Assembly (NCBI GenBank): GCA_964565615.1
Contig: CAZMFO010000009.1
Location: 1-29,770 of the forward strand
Length of the DNA stretch: 29,770 nucleotides
Source of the DNA: HK-STAS-PATE-36 sp964565615
Lineage (GTDB): Bacteria; Patescibacteriota; Saccharimonadia; Saccharimonadales; JAGQNJ01
Direction: 5' to 3'
In this document: one piece after another, positions 21,322 through 29,701 of the stretch
How positions within the stretch are numbered: the stretch's first letter is position 1
Layout of the letters: each line of letters starts with the position of its first letter
Notes under the pieces: generated by a model
Database searches by the model: none
Seen by the model: only the letters and a program-made list of their open reading frames with translations
Told to the model about the DNA's origin: nothing
Translations under genes and position numbers: made by a program

Positions 21322-22015
21322 ACATTGCCTCCTCTAGTGTCTTACCGGCTCGGCGAACTAATGTCATCACATCTTTATAACTTTGTCTTGTTGGACCAAG
21401 AACTCCAATATAACTCCGGTCAGAAAACGGACTGCTAAAACGGCTAACTATCAAAGTACACCCGGCACTCCGCCCAATAGGGTTTTCTTGACCAATATAA
21501 ACACTTAGAGGTTCGTTCGGAGCGACCTCATATAACCAAGGCTCTAGATTATCAAGCAACTGGGCGACTTCACGAACTTGCCCACTATTGATAAACTCTG
21601 GTTGCCCAAATAGATTTGATAGACCACTCATATACAGCTGGTCGCCTATTGTTGCCAATCCTAAGTTATGCGTCAACTCTACTAAAGTATCTACTGTATT
21701 GCGAATTGCTTTTTCTGGAACGCCACCATGAGCTCGAGTTACCAACGCCTTTTCGGCTCGAGGCACAGATTGTGCTGTCTCAACAGTATCTATAGCATTA
21801 ACATAAAACCGATAACCTTTATCGGTAGGGATACGCCCGGCACTAGTGTGTGGGTGAGTAATATAGCCACCCCTCTCCAACTCGGCCATCTCTGCCCGAA
21901 TAGTGGCAGAGGACACCCCAAAAGCTTTTGCTAATAAACTTGACCCAACTGGGCTAGCCACCTCTGCATATTGCTCTACGATAGCTTGTAATATCTTTTG
22001 TTGTCGTTCTGTCAT
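21314..22015 (-). CDS. hrcA: Heat-inducible transcription repressor HrcA, short form
   Basis: The 233-residue repressor has an N-terminal winged helix (TERQQKILQAIVEQY, then SSATIRAEMAELERGGYI and HPHTSAGRIPTDKGYRFYV) that is highly typical of HrcA. The C-terminal GAF-like part ends IGVLGPTRQSYKDVMTLV. Usual HrcA proteins have about 340 residues; here the middle (dimerisation/inserted) region is clearly shortened. It binds CIRCE operators and represses the chaperone genes. A Shine-Dalgarno (GAAGG) and a promoter whose -35 lies in a CIRCE spacer precede it, so it represses itself. Confidence 0.95.
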   Translation of the reverse strand: MTERQQKILQAIVEQYAEVASPVGSSLLAKAFGVSSATIRAEMAELERGGYITHPHTSAGRIPTDKGYRFYVNAIDTVETAQSVPRAEKALVTRAHGGVPEKAIRNTVDTLVELTHNLGLATIGDQLYMSGLSNLFGQPEFINSGQVREVAQLLDNLEPWLYEVAPNEPLSVYIGQENPIGRSAGCTLIVSRFSSPFSDRSYIGVLGPTRQSYKDVMTLVRRAGKTLEEAMYG

Positions 22016-22034
22016 ATTACCTTCAATGTTATCT

Positions 22035-22063
22035 ATTTTACCTTGTTAGCACTTTATGGTCAA
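22035..22063 (-). promoter_or_regulatory. hrcA-grpE promoter
   Basis: On the minus strand TTGACC (plus 22058-22063) and TAAAAT (plus 22035-22040) are 17 bp apart. As at dnaK, the -35 is embedded in the spacer of a CIRCE. Confidence 0.75.
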
Positions 22064-22072
22064 GAGTGCCAG
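22046..22072. promoter_or_regulatory. CIRCE operator of hrcA
   Basis: TTAGCACTT-N9-GAGTGCCAG on the plus strand, with one and two mismatches to the consensus arms. It overlaps the hrcA -35 and ends 24 bp before the -10 of the divergent kinase gene. Confidence 0.88.
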
Positions 22073-22096
22073 CTTTTTAATATAGCTCTTTGGTTG

Positions 22097-22102
22097 TATA
22101 AT
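22097..22102 (+). promoter_or_regulatory. -10 of the kinase-like gene (leaderless)
   Basis: TATAAT ends 6 nt before the ATG at 22109. A T-rich -35-like stretch (22074-22080) lies right beside the hrcA CIRCE. Confidence 0.5.
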
Positions 22103-22108
22103 TACCCT

Positions 22109-22726
22109 ATGAAAGAGCGAGCATCTATAACAGATGAGTTAGCCGTATGGCTTGGGAGTGGATCGATTAATATCTTTGGAAGACCATTCTCTGGCAAAGA
22201 CACCCAAGCAAAGGCTCTAGCAGAAATCTTCAAAGCACCGATTATTGGTGGTGGCGAGATAATTCGCTCTTATATGCACCGTCATATGAGGAACCAAGTA
22301 GCATCTGGCAAACTAGCTCCCCAAAAAGAATATCTATCGCTCGTATTACCCTATTTAAAACTACCGAAGTATAATAACAAACCGCTGATATTTAGTTCGC
22401 TCGGCAGATGGCATGGCGAAGAAGTACCAATAATTGACTCCGCCCAAAAAGCTAATCACCCAATCGTGGCAGTTATTTATTTGGCTATTAACGAGGACGA
22501 CGTAATGGAGAGGTGGCAAAACGCTCGGAGTCTAGGTGATCGAGGCATACGTGATGACGATAACCCTCAATCTATCAAGACGCGCCTATCCGAGTTTACT
22601 GACAAAACCTTGCCGGTTATTGAATACTACCGAAATCGAGGACTGCTGATTGAGGTAGATGGGACTCAATCTAGAGATGCGGTTACTCAAGAAATCCTCA
22701 CCAAACTCTATGATTTATCAGCATAG
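22109..22726 (+). CDS. Adenylate kinase-like nucleoside monophosphate kinase
   Basis: The 205-residue protein has a P-loop variant INIFGRPFSGKDTQAKALA (GxxxSGKDT). The NMP-binding-like helix is GGGEIIRSYMHRHM, and the C-terminal part matches adenylate kinases: RGIRDDDNPQSIKTRL, then DKTLPVIEYYRNRGLLIEVDG. The canonical DGFPR segment is replaced by SSLGRWHGE, and no zinc LID cysteines are seen. It is thus a divergent paralogue rather than the standard Adk, and the preferred nucleotide is unknown. The start chosen (22109) gives the family-like N-terminus; the open frame extends to 21998 but that part would overlap hrcA and the promoter region. The gene is divergent from hrcA. Confidence 0.75.
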   Translation: MKERASITDELAVWLGSGSINIFGRPFSGKDTQAKALAEIFKAPIIGGGEIIRSYMHRHMRNQVASGKLAPQKEYLSLVLPYLKLPKYNNKPLIFSSLGRWHGEEVPIIDSAQKANHPIVAVIYLAINEDDVMERWQNARSLGDRGIRDDDNPQSIKTRLSEFTDKTLPVIEYYRNRGLLIEVDGTQSRDAVTQEILTKLYDLSA

Positions 22727-22841
22727 GCTAGATAATACGCCTCAACCTGTACCACTTCCCATCATTATGAGTACCTAATGTACACTATTAGTTGCAATAA
22801 ATCTTTTTGGTACCAAAGACTCTCAATAATAAAACCATTAA

Positions 22842-24617
22842 CTAGTCTCTTTTGAGCAAAACAGTAAACACTTCGGGAGGTAAATCAACCGAACCAAAAC
22901 GCTTCATCCGTTCTTTACCACGCTTTTGTTTTTCTAGTAGCTTTTTTCGACGTGTAACATCTCCCCCATATAGCTTTGCTGTAACATCTTTCCGATAGGA
23001 GCTAACATCTTCCCGGGCTATAAACTTACCTCCAATGCCCGCCTGTAAGGCGACCTTAAACTGTTGTCTTGGTATAACATCTTTCAGTTTTTTTACTATT
23101 TCTCTAGCGAGGCTTTGAGCCTCTTGACGGTGAACAATAATCGACAAGACTTCTACCATATCACCCGCCACATAAAAATCCAGCTTTACTAGGTCTTGGG
23201 GCCGATATTCGGCAAGTTCATAATTAAATGTACCGTAACCACTAGTAACGGTCTTTAGTTGATCATAGAAATCGGTAAGCAAATTAGCTAACGGAGCCTC
23301 AAAAGCAACAACTGTCAACTCATCGACATAAGACAGATTCTTCTGTAAACCTCTCTTGCCAGACACCAACTGAATAACCGCACCGACATACCTTTGAGGC
23401 GCGACGACCTCTCCCCTAATCCATGGCTCCCTGATCTCGATAATTTTAGATATATCTGGTAGCTCCGATGCCGAACGAATATCTTTCTCCTCGCCGTTAT
23501 TTAACAACAGATGGTAGTCCGTTGACGGATTGGTAATAATCAGCTCTAGATTATACTCCCTCTCTAATCGCTCTTTAATAATATCCATATGAAGTAACCC
23601 CAAAAAACCAATCCTCATACCAAACCCAAGAACAGGAGAATTTTCTGGGCTAAATTGTAGCGCCGAGTCCGACAATGATAGCTTTTCAACAGCTTCTTTA
23701 AGCAATGCGTAATGCTCGTTGCTAGTCGGGAAGAACCCAGCATAAACAAATGGTTTTACATCTTTGTACCCCGGCAAAGGCTGGCTGGCTCTGTTCTTGA
23801 TGATGGTTATCGTATCGCCAACTTTAGCTTGTCGGGTACTTTTTAGATTAGTTACAATGTAACCAATCTCACCAGTATTGATCTTGTTAAGGGGAACCAT
23901 ATCGGGTTTTAATGCTCCAACTTCAAGTGCTATACCCTGTGCTTCTGTGGCCATCATAACAAGCTCGTCAGCCTTGTTCAAACCCCCATCAACTAAACGA
24001 ACATATAAAATTACTCCACGATAATCATCGTAATAGCTATCAAATATCAAGGCTCGCGTTGGGTTATCGGCAACGCCAGAAGGCGATGGAATATCAGATA
24101 CCAATCTATCTAAAATTTCTTCAACACCCTGCCCTGTTTTTGCCGAGATACAAATAATCTCCTCTTTTTGACAGCCTAGCAAAGAGACTACTTCAGCGCT
24201 GACCTTTTCTGGGTCAGAAGCTGGCAAATCAATTTTATTAAGAACCGGAATAATCTTTAAGTCGGCTTCTAGTGCTAAATAAACATTAGCTAAAGTCTGT
24301 GCTTGAATACCCTGCGAAGCATCAACCACCAATATCGCTCCTTCGCAAGCTTGCAAACTTCTTGATACCTCGTAACTAAAGTCAACATGGCCCGGTGTAT
24401 CAATCAAATTTAACTGATAGCCTTTATATTCCATACGCACCGGCTGTAGCTTAATTGTGATGCCCTTTTCGCGCTCCAAGTCCATACGATCAAGTAGTTG
24501 GGCCTTCATATCTCGTTGCTTAACGGTTCCTGTTAGTTCCAGTAACCGATCGGCCAAAGTTGACTTGCCATGATCTATATGAGCAATAATACAAAAATTT
24601 CTAATTTTCTCTTGCAT
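22842..24617 (-). CDS. lepA: Elongation factor 4 (LepA) GTPase
   Basis: The 591-residue translational GTPase has G1 AHIDHGKSTL (12-21), G3 DTPGHVDF and G4 NKIDLP. EF-G-like domains follow, then the LepA-specific C-terminal domain (GKRGLQKNLSY, then RRKKLLEKQKRGKERMKRFG). LepA acts on stalled or newly initiating ribosomes. Length is normal. An extended -10 (TGTTATACT, 24629-24637) ends 11 nt before the ATG and no Shine-Dalgarno is seen. The 115-bp gap to the convergent kinase-like gene holds no clear terminator. Confidence 0.98.
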   Translation of the reverse strand: MQEKIRNFCIIAHIDHGKSTLADRLLELTGTVKQRDMKAQLLDRMDLEREKGITIKLQPVRMEYKGYQLNLIDTPGHVDFSYEVSRSLQACEGAILVVDASQGIQAQTLANVYLALEADLKIIPVLNKIDLPASDPEKVSAEVVSLLGCQKEEIICISAKTGQGVEEILDRLVSDIPSPSGVADNPTRALIFDSYYDDYRGVILYVRLVDGGLNKADELVMMATEAQGIALEVGALKPDMVPLNKINTGEIGYIVTNLKSTRQAKVGDTITIIKNRASQPLPGYKDVKPFVYAGFFPTSNEHYALLKEAVEKLSLSDSALQFSPENSPVLGFGMRIGFLGLLHMDIIKERLEREYNLELIITNPSTDYHLLLNNGEEKDIRSASELPDISKIIEIREPWIRGEVVAPQRYVGAVIQLVSGKRGLQKNLSYVDELTVVAFEAPLANLLTDFYDQLKTVTSGYGTFNYELAEYRPQDLVKLDFYVAGDMVEVLSIIVHRQEAQSLAREIVKKLKDVIPRQQFKVALQAGIGGKFIAREDVSSYRKDVTAKLYGGDVTRRKKLLEKQKRGKERMKRFGSVDLPPEVFTVLLKRD

Positions 24618-24628
24618 ACTTTGACTCT

Positions 24629-24637
24629 AGTATAACA
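24629..24637 (-). promoter_or_regulatory. Extended -10 of lepA
   Basis: TGTTATACT on the minus strand ends 11 nt before the ATG, giving a leader of only about 4 nt. Confidence 0.45.
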
Positions 24638-24665
24638 GAGGTATCTCTAAAAGCCACTCTCTAAC

Positions 24666-26249
24666 CTACAAACGAACAGGCTTTAAAATAAAATCTTTAA
24701 GTTTGTCAATTACTATCTTTGCTTGATCCAATCCAAAAATAAATGATACCAATAAATGCGTTACAAAGGTAATAACCCCTATCCCGAGTAATTTGCTCCC
24801 TAGGGCAATAATTCCTTTATCGGCCAAACTTAGCGGAAACAACGATACCGCTCCAAAGGCAGAAACAATCCCAAACCCCGCCACCGAAATTAGCTTAATT
24901 ACATTAGACCAAAAGTAAGAATCAAACATTTTTCGATCCCGTAACATCATAACAATCATCAATATACCAACCTCACTCAACGCCACGATTGACTGCGCCA
25001 ACGCCAAACCGGCAACCCCATAGGATTCAGGTTTTGCTAAGGTAAATGCCAAATAGATATTTAGGCCAATGGCAAACAAAGATACATACAGTGGTGTTAT
25101 GGTGTCTTTATAAGCATAAAAATACCGCGACAGCATAGAATAAATAATTCTACCGACAATCGCCACTATCAGGTAACCAAAAATTAAGGCAACCTCTGGG
25201 GCAACATCACCAAAAATAATACGCGCCAAATAGCCTCTTGTAAAATATCCCGCTATCACAACTGGCGTTGCCAACCACAACATTGTCAGCAAAACCTTAA
25301 CAAAATCTTTTCTAAATAAATCTGGACGATTTTGCGACAACCTATCAATAAGCCTAGGGAAGGCAGCAGTTGCAATCGAGTTACCTATTAACATTATAGG
25401 CACATTATGAAGAGTGGTTGCATAGGTGTAATAGCTTACGGGGCCGATACCAAGTGCTTGGGCTCGATTAACCTCTACTACACTATTAACCTGATCAATC
25501 CCTTGGTCTAAAGATCTGGGCGGGATTTGTCTTATCACAAATTTAAAGTCAGAACTATTCCAATTAATTTTATGTGAATATCTAAATCCAAGTCCTGCCA
25601 TACCCAACAAAGAAACCAACATCTGAAGAACACCACCAACCAAAGCCCCGATACCTAGACCAACCACCCCAATCGTATCCTTAAATAAGAATACCGAAGC
25701 AATAATCGCCAAGTTATAAAATAATGATGAAATAGCATAGAAGAAGAATCGACCGTATGTCTGCTGTAAGGAGGTTACGATTCCACCAATAGCAAAAAAT
25801 AAAGGATTAAATGCCAGCAATTGCATAATTGTTACCGCCTCCTGAAAGTTTCCAGTCGGCAAGTTTGGTGCTAAGATGTGCATCAATGGTTTTGCAAAAA
25901 CAAAAATAATAACCGCCACCGCAGTCATCACAATGGTCGCCACATTTAATAAACTATTGGTAATATCTATGGCGGCCTTTTTATTTCCAGAGGCAATTTT
26001 ATCGGCCAATACAGGCATATAAGCCACTCCTAACGCACCGGCGGCAATCGTAAAATAAAAAAAGTCAGGGATCACAAAAGCCGAAAAGAAAGCATCGGTC
26101 GCCCCAGGATCAACAACGGTAAAGTTGGTACTAATCAGCCTATTACGCAAAAAACCTAGCACTTGACCGATCATAGCAACGACCACTAACAAAGTGGCCG
26201 CACCACCAAGTGATATCTTTTTGTTGGCATGACGCAATATTCTGTTCAT
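24666..26249 (-). CDS. murJ: Lipid II flippase MurJ (MviN family)
   Basis: The 527-residue MOP-superfamily membrane protein has about 14 helices. It has the family features GFLRNRLISTNFTVVDPGATD near the N-terminus, the FSAFVIPDFFYFTIAAGALG segment with the conserved acidic and Pro residues, and the ATAAFPRL motif in the middle. It flips lipid-linked peptidoglycan precursor to the outer face. TATAAT (26258-26263) ends 8 nt before the ATG; no Shine-Dalgarno is seen. It lies 55 bp downstream of ftsH and 48 bp upstream of lepA on the same strand. Confidence 0.95.
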   Translation of the reverse strand: MNRILRHANKKISLGGAATLLVVVAMIGQVLGFLRNRLISTNFTVVDPGATDAFFSAFVIPDFFYFTIAAGALGVAYMPVLADKIASGNKKAAIDITNSLLNVATIVMTAVAVIIFVFAKPLMHILAPNLPTGNFQEAVTIMQLLAFNPLFFAIGGIVTSLQQTYGRFFFYAISSLFYNLAIIASVFLFKDTIGVVGLGIGALVGGVLQMLVSLLGMAGLGFRYSHKINWNSSDFKFVIRQIPPRSLDQGIDQVNSVVEVNRAQALGIGPVSYYTYATTLHNVPIMLIGNSIATAAFPRLIDRLSQNRPDLFRKDFVKVLLTMLWLATPVVIAGYFTRGYLARIIFGDVAPEVALIFGYLIVAIVGRIIYSMLSRYFYAYKDTITPLYVSLFAIGLNIYLAFTLAKPESYGVAGLALAQSIVALSEVGILMIVMMLRDRKMFDSYFWSNVIKLISVAGFGIVSAFGAVSLFPLSLADKGIIALGSKLLGIGVITFVTHLLVSFIFGLDQAKIVIDKLKDFILKPVRL

Positions 26250-26257
26250 TTATACTA

Positions 26258-26263
26258 ATTATA
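26258..26263 (-). promoter_or_regulatory. -10 of murJ (leaderless)
   Basis: A perfect TATAAT on the minus strand ends 8 nt before the murJ ATG. Confidence 0.5.
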
Positions 26264-26304
26264 GCGTCGCGAAGCGTTCTCGACTAGCCAAAAAGGCAAA
26301 ATTT

Positions 26305-28176
26305 TTAATATAGTGCCGCAGAGGAGGGCATTCTTGTATCTTTTAAGATTCCTTCTACTTCGTCAGCCTCAACCGTTTCTTTAAGTAACAAGACTTCTTT
26401 AAGTTCTTCTAACTTATGCTTATTGGCCTTGATGACCTCTCGTGCCCTATGTGCCGCCTCGGTAATTAAATGCTCTACCTCGTCGTCAATTAACTTGGCT
26501 GTTTGATCTGAATATTCTCGTTCATGAACCAGTTTATCTAACATCATCCCGTCTTCAACATGGAACACTTGGTTTCTTAGCTTTCTCCCCATCCCCTGAT
26601 TGATTATCATATCGCGAGCTAACTCTGCTGCCTTCTGAAGATCATTCCCAGCCCCAGTTGTAACTCGTTCTGTTCCGTAAACAACCTCTTCTGCAATACG
26701 ACCACCCAATGCTCTTGCTAGCACATCTTTAAACTCAATGATGCTGTGGTAGGTTTTGTCCTCTGGCGGAATAAACCAAGTTACCCCGCCGGTACCACCG
26801 CGTGGAATTATTGTTACTTTATGAACCATATCGCTATCTGGCAAAACATGCCCCACAATGGCATGACCGGCTTCGTGATAGGCGGTTAGCTCTTTGTCTT
26901 TGTCGTTCATTATTTTGCTCTTTCTCTCTGGGCCAATAGCCACCTTCTCAAAGGCAGAAGTAACATCGCTTTGTGTTATTTCGCGACGATCGTGCCGTGC
27001 CGCAATAATTGCCGCCTCATTGGCAATGTTTGATAAATCTGCCCCCGACGATCCTGCAGTTTTTGCCGCTAAAGCATCTAGATCAACATTGCTAGCTAGT
27101 GGCTTCTTGGCAAAATGTACCTTTAAAATTGCCTCCCTGTCTTTACGATCGGGCAAGACTATATTTACTCGTCTATCAAATCGGCCCGGCCTTAATAAGG
27201 CAGGATCTAAAACATCAGCCCGATTTGTTGCCGCCAAAATAATAACATTTTGTCCTTGTTCAAAACCATCCATCTCAACCAATATCTGATTAAGAGTCTG
27301 CTCTCGTTCATCATGACCACCACCCATACCACTACCTCGTTTTCGACCAACGGCATCAATCTCATCAATAAAGATAATGCAAGGGGCGTTCTTCTTTGCT
27401 TTTGCAAATAAATCTCGTACCCTTGAGGCTCCGACACCAACAAACATTTCTACAAATTCAGAACCAGAGATACTAAAGAAGGGGACATTTGCCTCCCCGG
27501 CGACCGCACGGGCCAACATTGTTTTACCGGTACCCGGTGGGCCAACCAATAAAACACCCTTAGGTATTTTTGCGCCTACGGCTTCAAACTTTTTTGGATA
27601 TTTTAAAAACTCCACAACTTCTTCAAGATCTTGCTTGGCCTCTTCTGTGCCTGCAATGTTTTTAAAAACCACCTTGTCCTTCTCGTTGCCATAAAGTCGT
27701 GCTTTGCTTTTGCCAAAACTCATAGCTTGATTACCCTGACCTTGGGCGCTTCTTAACATATAAAATAAAACTGCCGTAATAATCAAAACCGGCAACAAAG
27801 ACATTCCTAGATTTGCCCAAACACTACCCCCGTTTGACTCTGGTTTTATCTCAATAGTTGTTTTGCCTTTTTCTAACCCTTGTTCGTAAATACTAGATCC
27901 GGGCTCCTTACGAGATTCAATTGTTGCTTGCTTGTCACCTTTTTTGGTTACTTCTAGATCGTTGCCAATAATTGTAATATGCTCTATCTCACCCTTGTTG
28001 GCTTGAGTAACTACTTCTGATAAAGGCACTTTCTTTAACTTGCTTGGCTGGTTAAAGCTCGCATAAACAATCAGCCCCAATAATAAAATCAAGACAATAA
28101 AGCCAACATTCTTAAAGCCACGATTACGATTATAGTCTTTGCTACCACCACGCTTCTTAAATGTCTTTTTATCCAT
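26305..28176 (-). CDS. ftsH: ATP-dependent zinc metalloprotease FtsH
   Basis: The 623-residue membrane AAA+ protease has a membrane helix (about 22-42), an extracytoplasmic FtsH_ext domain, and a second helix (about 125-142). The AAA module has Walker A GPPGTGKT (212-219), Walker B CIIFIDEIDAVG and SRH ATNRADVLDPALLRPGRFDR. The zinc protease domain has HEAGH (434-438). It degrades misfolded membrane proteins and regulators. Length is normal. TATAAT (28188-28193) ends 11 nt before the ATG, and there is no Shine-Dalgarno. Confidence 0.98.
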   Translation of the reverse strand: MDKKTFKKRGGSKDYNRNRGFKNVGFIVLILLLGLIVYASFNQPSKLKKVPLSEVVTQANKGEIEHITIIGNDLEVTKKGDKQATIESRKEPGSSIYEQGLEKGKTTIEIKPESNGGSVWANLGMSLLPVLIITAVLFYMLRSAQGQGNQAMSFGKSKARLYGNEKDKVVFKNIAGTEEAKQDLEEVVEFLKYPKKFEAVGAKIPKGVLLVGPPGTGKTMLARAVAGEANVPFFSISGSEFVEMFVGVGASRVRDLFAKAKKNAPCIIFIDEIDAVGRKRGSGMGGGHDEREQTLNQILVEMDGFEQGQNVIILAATNRADVLDPALLRPGRFDRRVNIVLPDRKDREAILKVHFAKKPLASNVDLDALAAKTAGSSGADLSNIANEAAIIAARHDRREITQSDVTSAFEKVAIGPERKSKIMNDKDKELTAYHEAGHAIVGHVLPDSDMVHKVTIIPRGGTGGVTWFIPPEDKTYHSIIEFKDVLARALGGRIAEEVVYGTERVTTGAGNDLQKAAELARDMIINQGMGRKLRNQVFHVEDGMMLDKLVHEREYSDQTAKLIDDEVEHLITEAAHRAREVIKANKHKLEELKEVLLLKETVEADEVEGILKDTRMPSSAALY

Positions 28177-28187
28177 ATACTTACGAT

Positions 28188-28193
28188 ATTATA
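28188..28193 (-). promoter_or_regulatory. -10 of ftsH
   Basis: TATAAT on the minus strand with a weak TGGCTA-like -35 at plus 28211-28216 (17-bp spacing). It ends 11 nt before the ATG. Confidence 0.45.
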
Positions 28194-28231
28194 CAGATTT
28201 CAGATAGATTTAGCCATATCTTATTATTGAT

Positions 28232-29110
28232 TTACAATGTGTCTTTAACTAACTCTATTTCTTTAGCCGTAAACTTAATGTAAGTATTCTTACTAATAGG
28301 CATCACTTTGTTGTGTCCCATTGTTTTACATTTAATGGTCAGCCCTTCAATTAATGTTGTATTTATATCAGCAATATCGTGTTGTTTTAACCACTGGGCA
28401 ACCACCTCTAGACTAACTTTATGGGGCAAAGATACTATTGTGCTCCTATCAAGCGAGTTTTTTGAGCCAATTAGCTCTTCTATAAGTAAGTCTATTGTCT
28501 TGTTTCGCTGTACACTCTCTTGATAAATGCTAAGCAAAGACTTTTTTTGCAAATTAGTCAACTTGGGAATAATTGACCTACGAACACGATTTCTCAAATA
28601 ATAATCTTGGTCATTAGTTGAGTCATCTTTCCATATCAACCCCCGTTGTTTTGCGTAAGTAATTAGCTCTGCTTTTGACTTGTTAAGTAATGGTCTAAGA
28701 ATAACAGGGGTGCTCTGTAAAGAACTCAGCCCCCGACGACCAGTACCTCGTAACAAGTTAATAATAATCGTCTCCAGTACATCATCAGAGTGGTGGGCGG
28801 TGATAATCGCTTGAGCATTACTGTCCTGCATCACCTTAAACAAAAAATCATATCGTGCCTTTCTGGCAGTTGCTTCACTGGCGGAGCGACCCAAGAAACC
28901 TTGAGCATACTCAAAGGGTAGTCGATACTTCCTTGAAAGTTGCGCAACAAAATCCCTATCTTCTGCAGAGTTTTGACGAATACCATGATCAAAATGCGCC
29001 ACAATTAAATCTAATCCCTCTTGGTAAGCAAGCATATCAAGAAGCGATACAGAGTCCACGCCTCCACTTACTGCTACAACATATTTGCCTAGATTTATCT
29101 TTAAATTCAT
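28232..29110 (-). CDS. tilS: tRNA(Ile)-lysidine synthase TilS
   Basis: The 292-residue PP-loop ATPase has SGGVDSVSL (15-23), the AHFDHGIR segment and the TAHHSDDVLETIIINLLRGTG motif, followed by the family helix-rich region with RNRVRRSIIPKL. It converts cytidine at the wobble position of tRNA-Ile2(CAT) to lysidine so that it reads AUA. It is of the shorter class, with little of the C-terminal domains of E. coli TilS (about 430 residues). TATATT in an extended -10 (TGGTATATT, 29117-29125) ends 6 nt before the ATG. A CAT-anticodon tRNA lies about 590 bp away at the window end. Confidence 0.95.
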   Translation of the reverse strand: MNLKINLGKYVVAVSGGVDSVSLLDMLAYQEGLDLIVAHFDHGIRQNSAEDRDFVAQLSRKYRLPFEYAQGFLGRSASEATARKARYDFLFKVMQDSNAQAIITAHHSDDVLETIIINLLRGTGRRGLSSLQSTPVILRPLLNKSKAELITYAKQRGLIWKDDSTNDQDYYLRNRVRRSIIPKLTNLQKKSLLSIYQESVQRNKTIDLLIEELIGSKNSLDRSTIVSLPHKVSLEVVAQWLKQHDIADINTTLIEGLTIKCKTMGHNKVMPISKNTYIKFTAKEIELVKDTL

Positions 29111-29116
29111 GTTACT

Positions 29117-29125
29117 AATATACCA
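29117..29125 (-). promoter_or_regulatory. Extended -10 of tilS in a 16-bp divergent gap
   Basis: TGGTATATT on the minus strand ends 6 nt before the tilS ATG. On the plus strand the overlapping TAATAT (29116-29121) ends 5 nt before the phosphatase ATG at 29127, so both genes may use opposite strands of one AT-rich site. Confidence 0.5.
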
Positions 29126-29126
29126 A

Positions 29127-29648
29127 ATGACATATCTATTCTTTGTTCGACATGGCCTTAGTCAGCTAAATATAGAGGGCCGAGTAGCTGGCGTCACCGA
29201 CACACCGCTTACCGAAGAGGGCCAAAAACAGGCTACACAAACCGGTGTTAGGGCTAAACATCTCGATATAGAGCACATCATTTCTTCGCCCTTGTCGCGG
29301 GCCTACCATACCGCCAAACTCATCGCTCAAGAAATAAACTATCCTGTTAATAAAATTGAGGTCAACCCGCTATTTATTGAAAGAAACTTTGGCATTATGG
29401 AAGGCCAGCCCTATCAGAGCGACATAGACTATGACGGAGTAATTGATGCCGAAGCAACCAAAGATTTTCTCTCAAGAGCAGAGCAATCTATTCAATATCT
29501 AAAAATGCTACCCTACAGCAAAATACTTGTCGTTAGCCACGGGGCCGTAGGTCGAGCAATTCGCCACCATCTTACACCTGATGAGCCCTATGATTACCCT
29601 AGACGAATAAAAAATGCCGAGATTGTTAAATGGATAATACCTAACTAG
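29127..29648 (+). CDS. Histidine phosphatase superfamily protein (phosphoglycerate-mutase-like)
   Basis: The 173-residue protein has the RHG catalytic motif FFVRHGLSQLN (His at residue 9), the second Arg region SSPLSRAYHTA, an acidic ERNFGIMEGQ segment, and the second catalytic His in VVSHGAVGRAI. The fold covers phosphatases and mutases; the small size favours a phosphatase with an unknown substrate. The start at 29127 gives the usual N-terminus directly before the RHG strand; an in-frame ATG at 29085 would overlap the tilS coding region. It is divergent from tilS with a 16-bp gap. Confidence 0.88.
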   Translation: MTYLFFVRHGLSQLNIEGRVAGVTDTPLTEEGQKQATQTGVRAKHLDIEHIISSPLSRAYHTAKLIAQEINYPVNKIEVNPLFIERNFGIMEGQPYQSDIDYDGVIDAEATKDFLSRAEQSIQYLKMLPYSKILVVSHGAVGRAIRHHLTPDEPYDYPRRIKNAEIVKWIIPN

Positions 29649-29701
29649 ATCAACTAAAAATAAAGCAAAAACAGCACACAAACCGTAATAATTAACTAAT
29701 T

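Noticed and set aside
21998..22108. N-terminal extension of the kinase-like protein
   Set aside because: It would overlap the hrcA start, the CIRCE and the -10. The family-like N-terminus starts at 22109.
29085..29126. Longer start of the histidine phosphatase
   Set aside because: It overlaps tilS coding sequence, and 29127 places the RHG motif at the usual distance.
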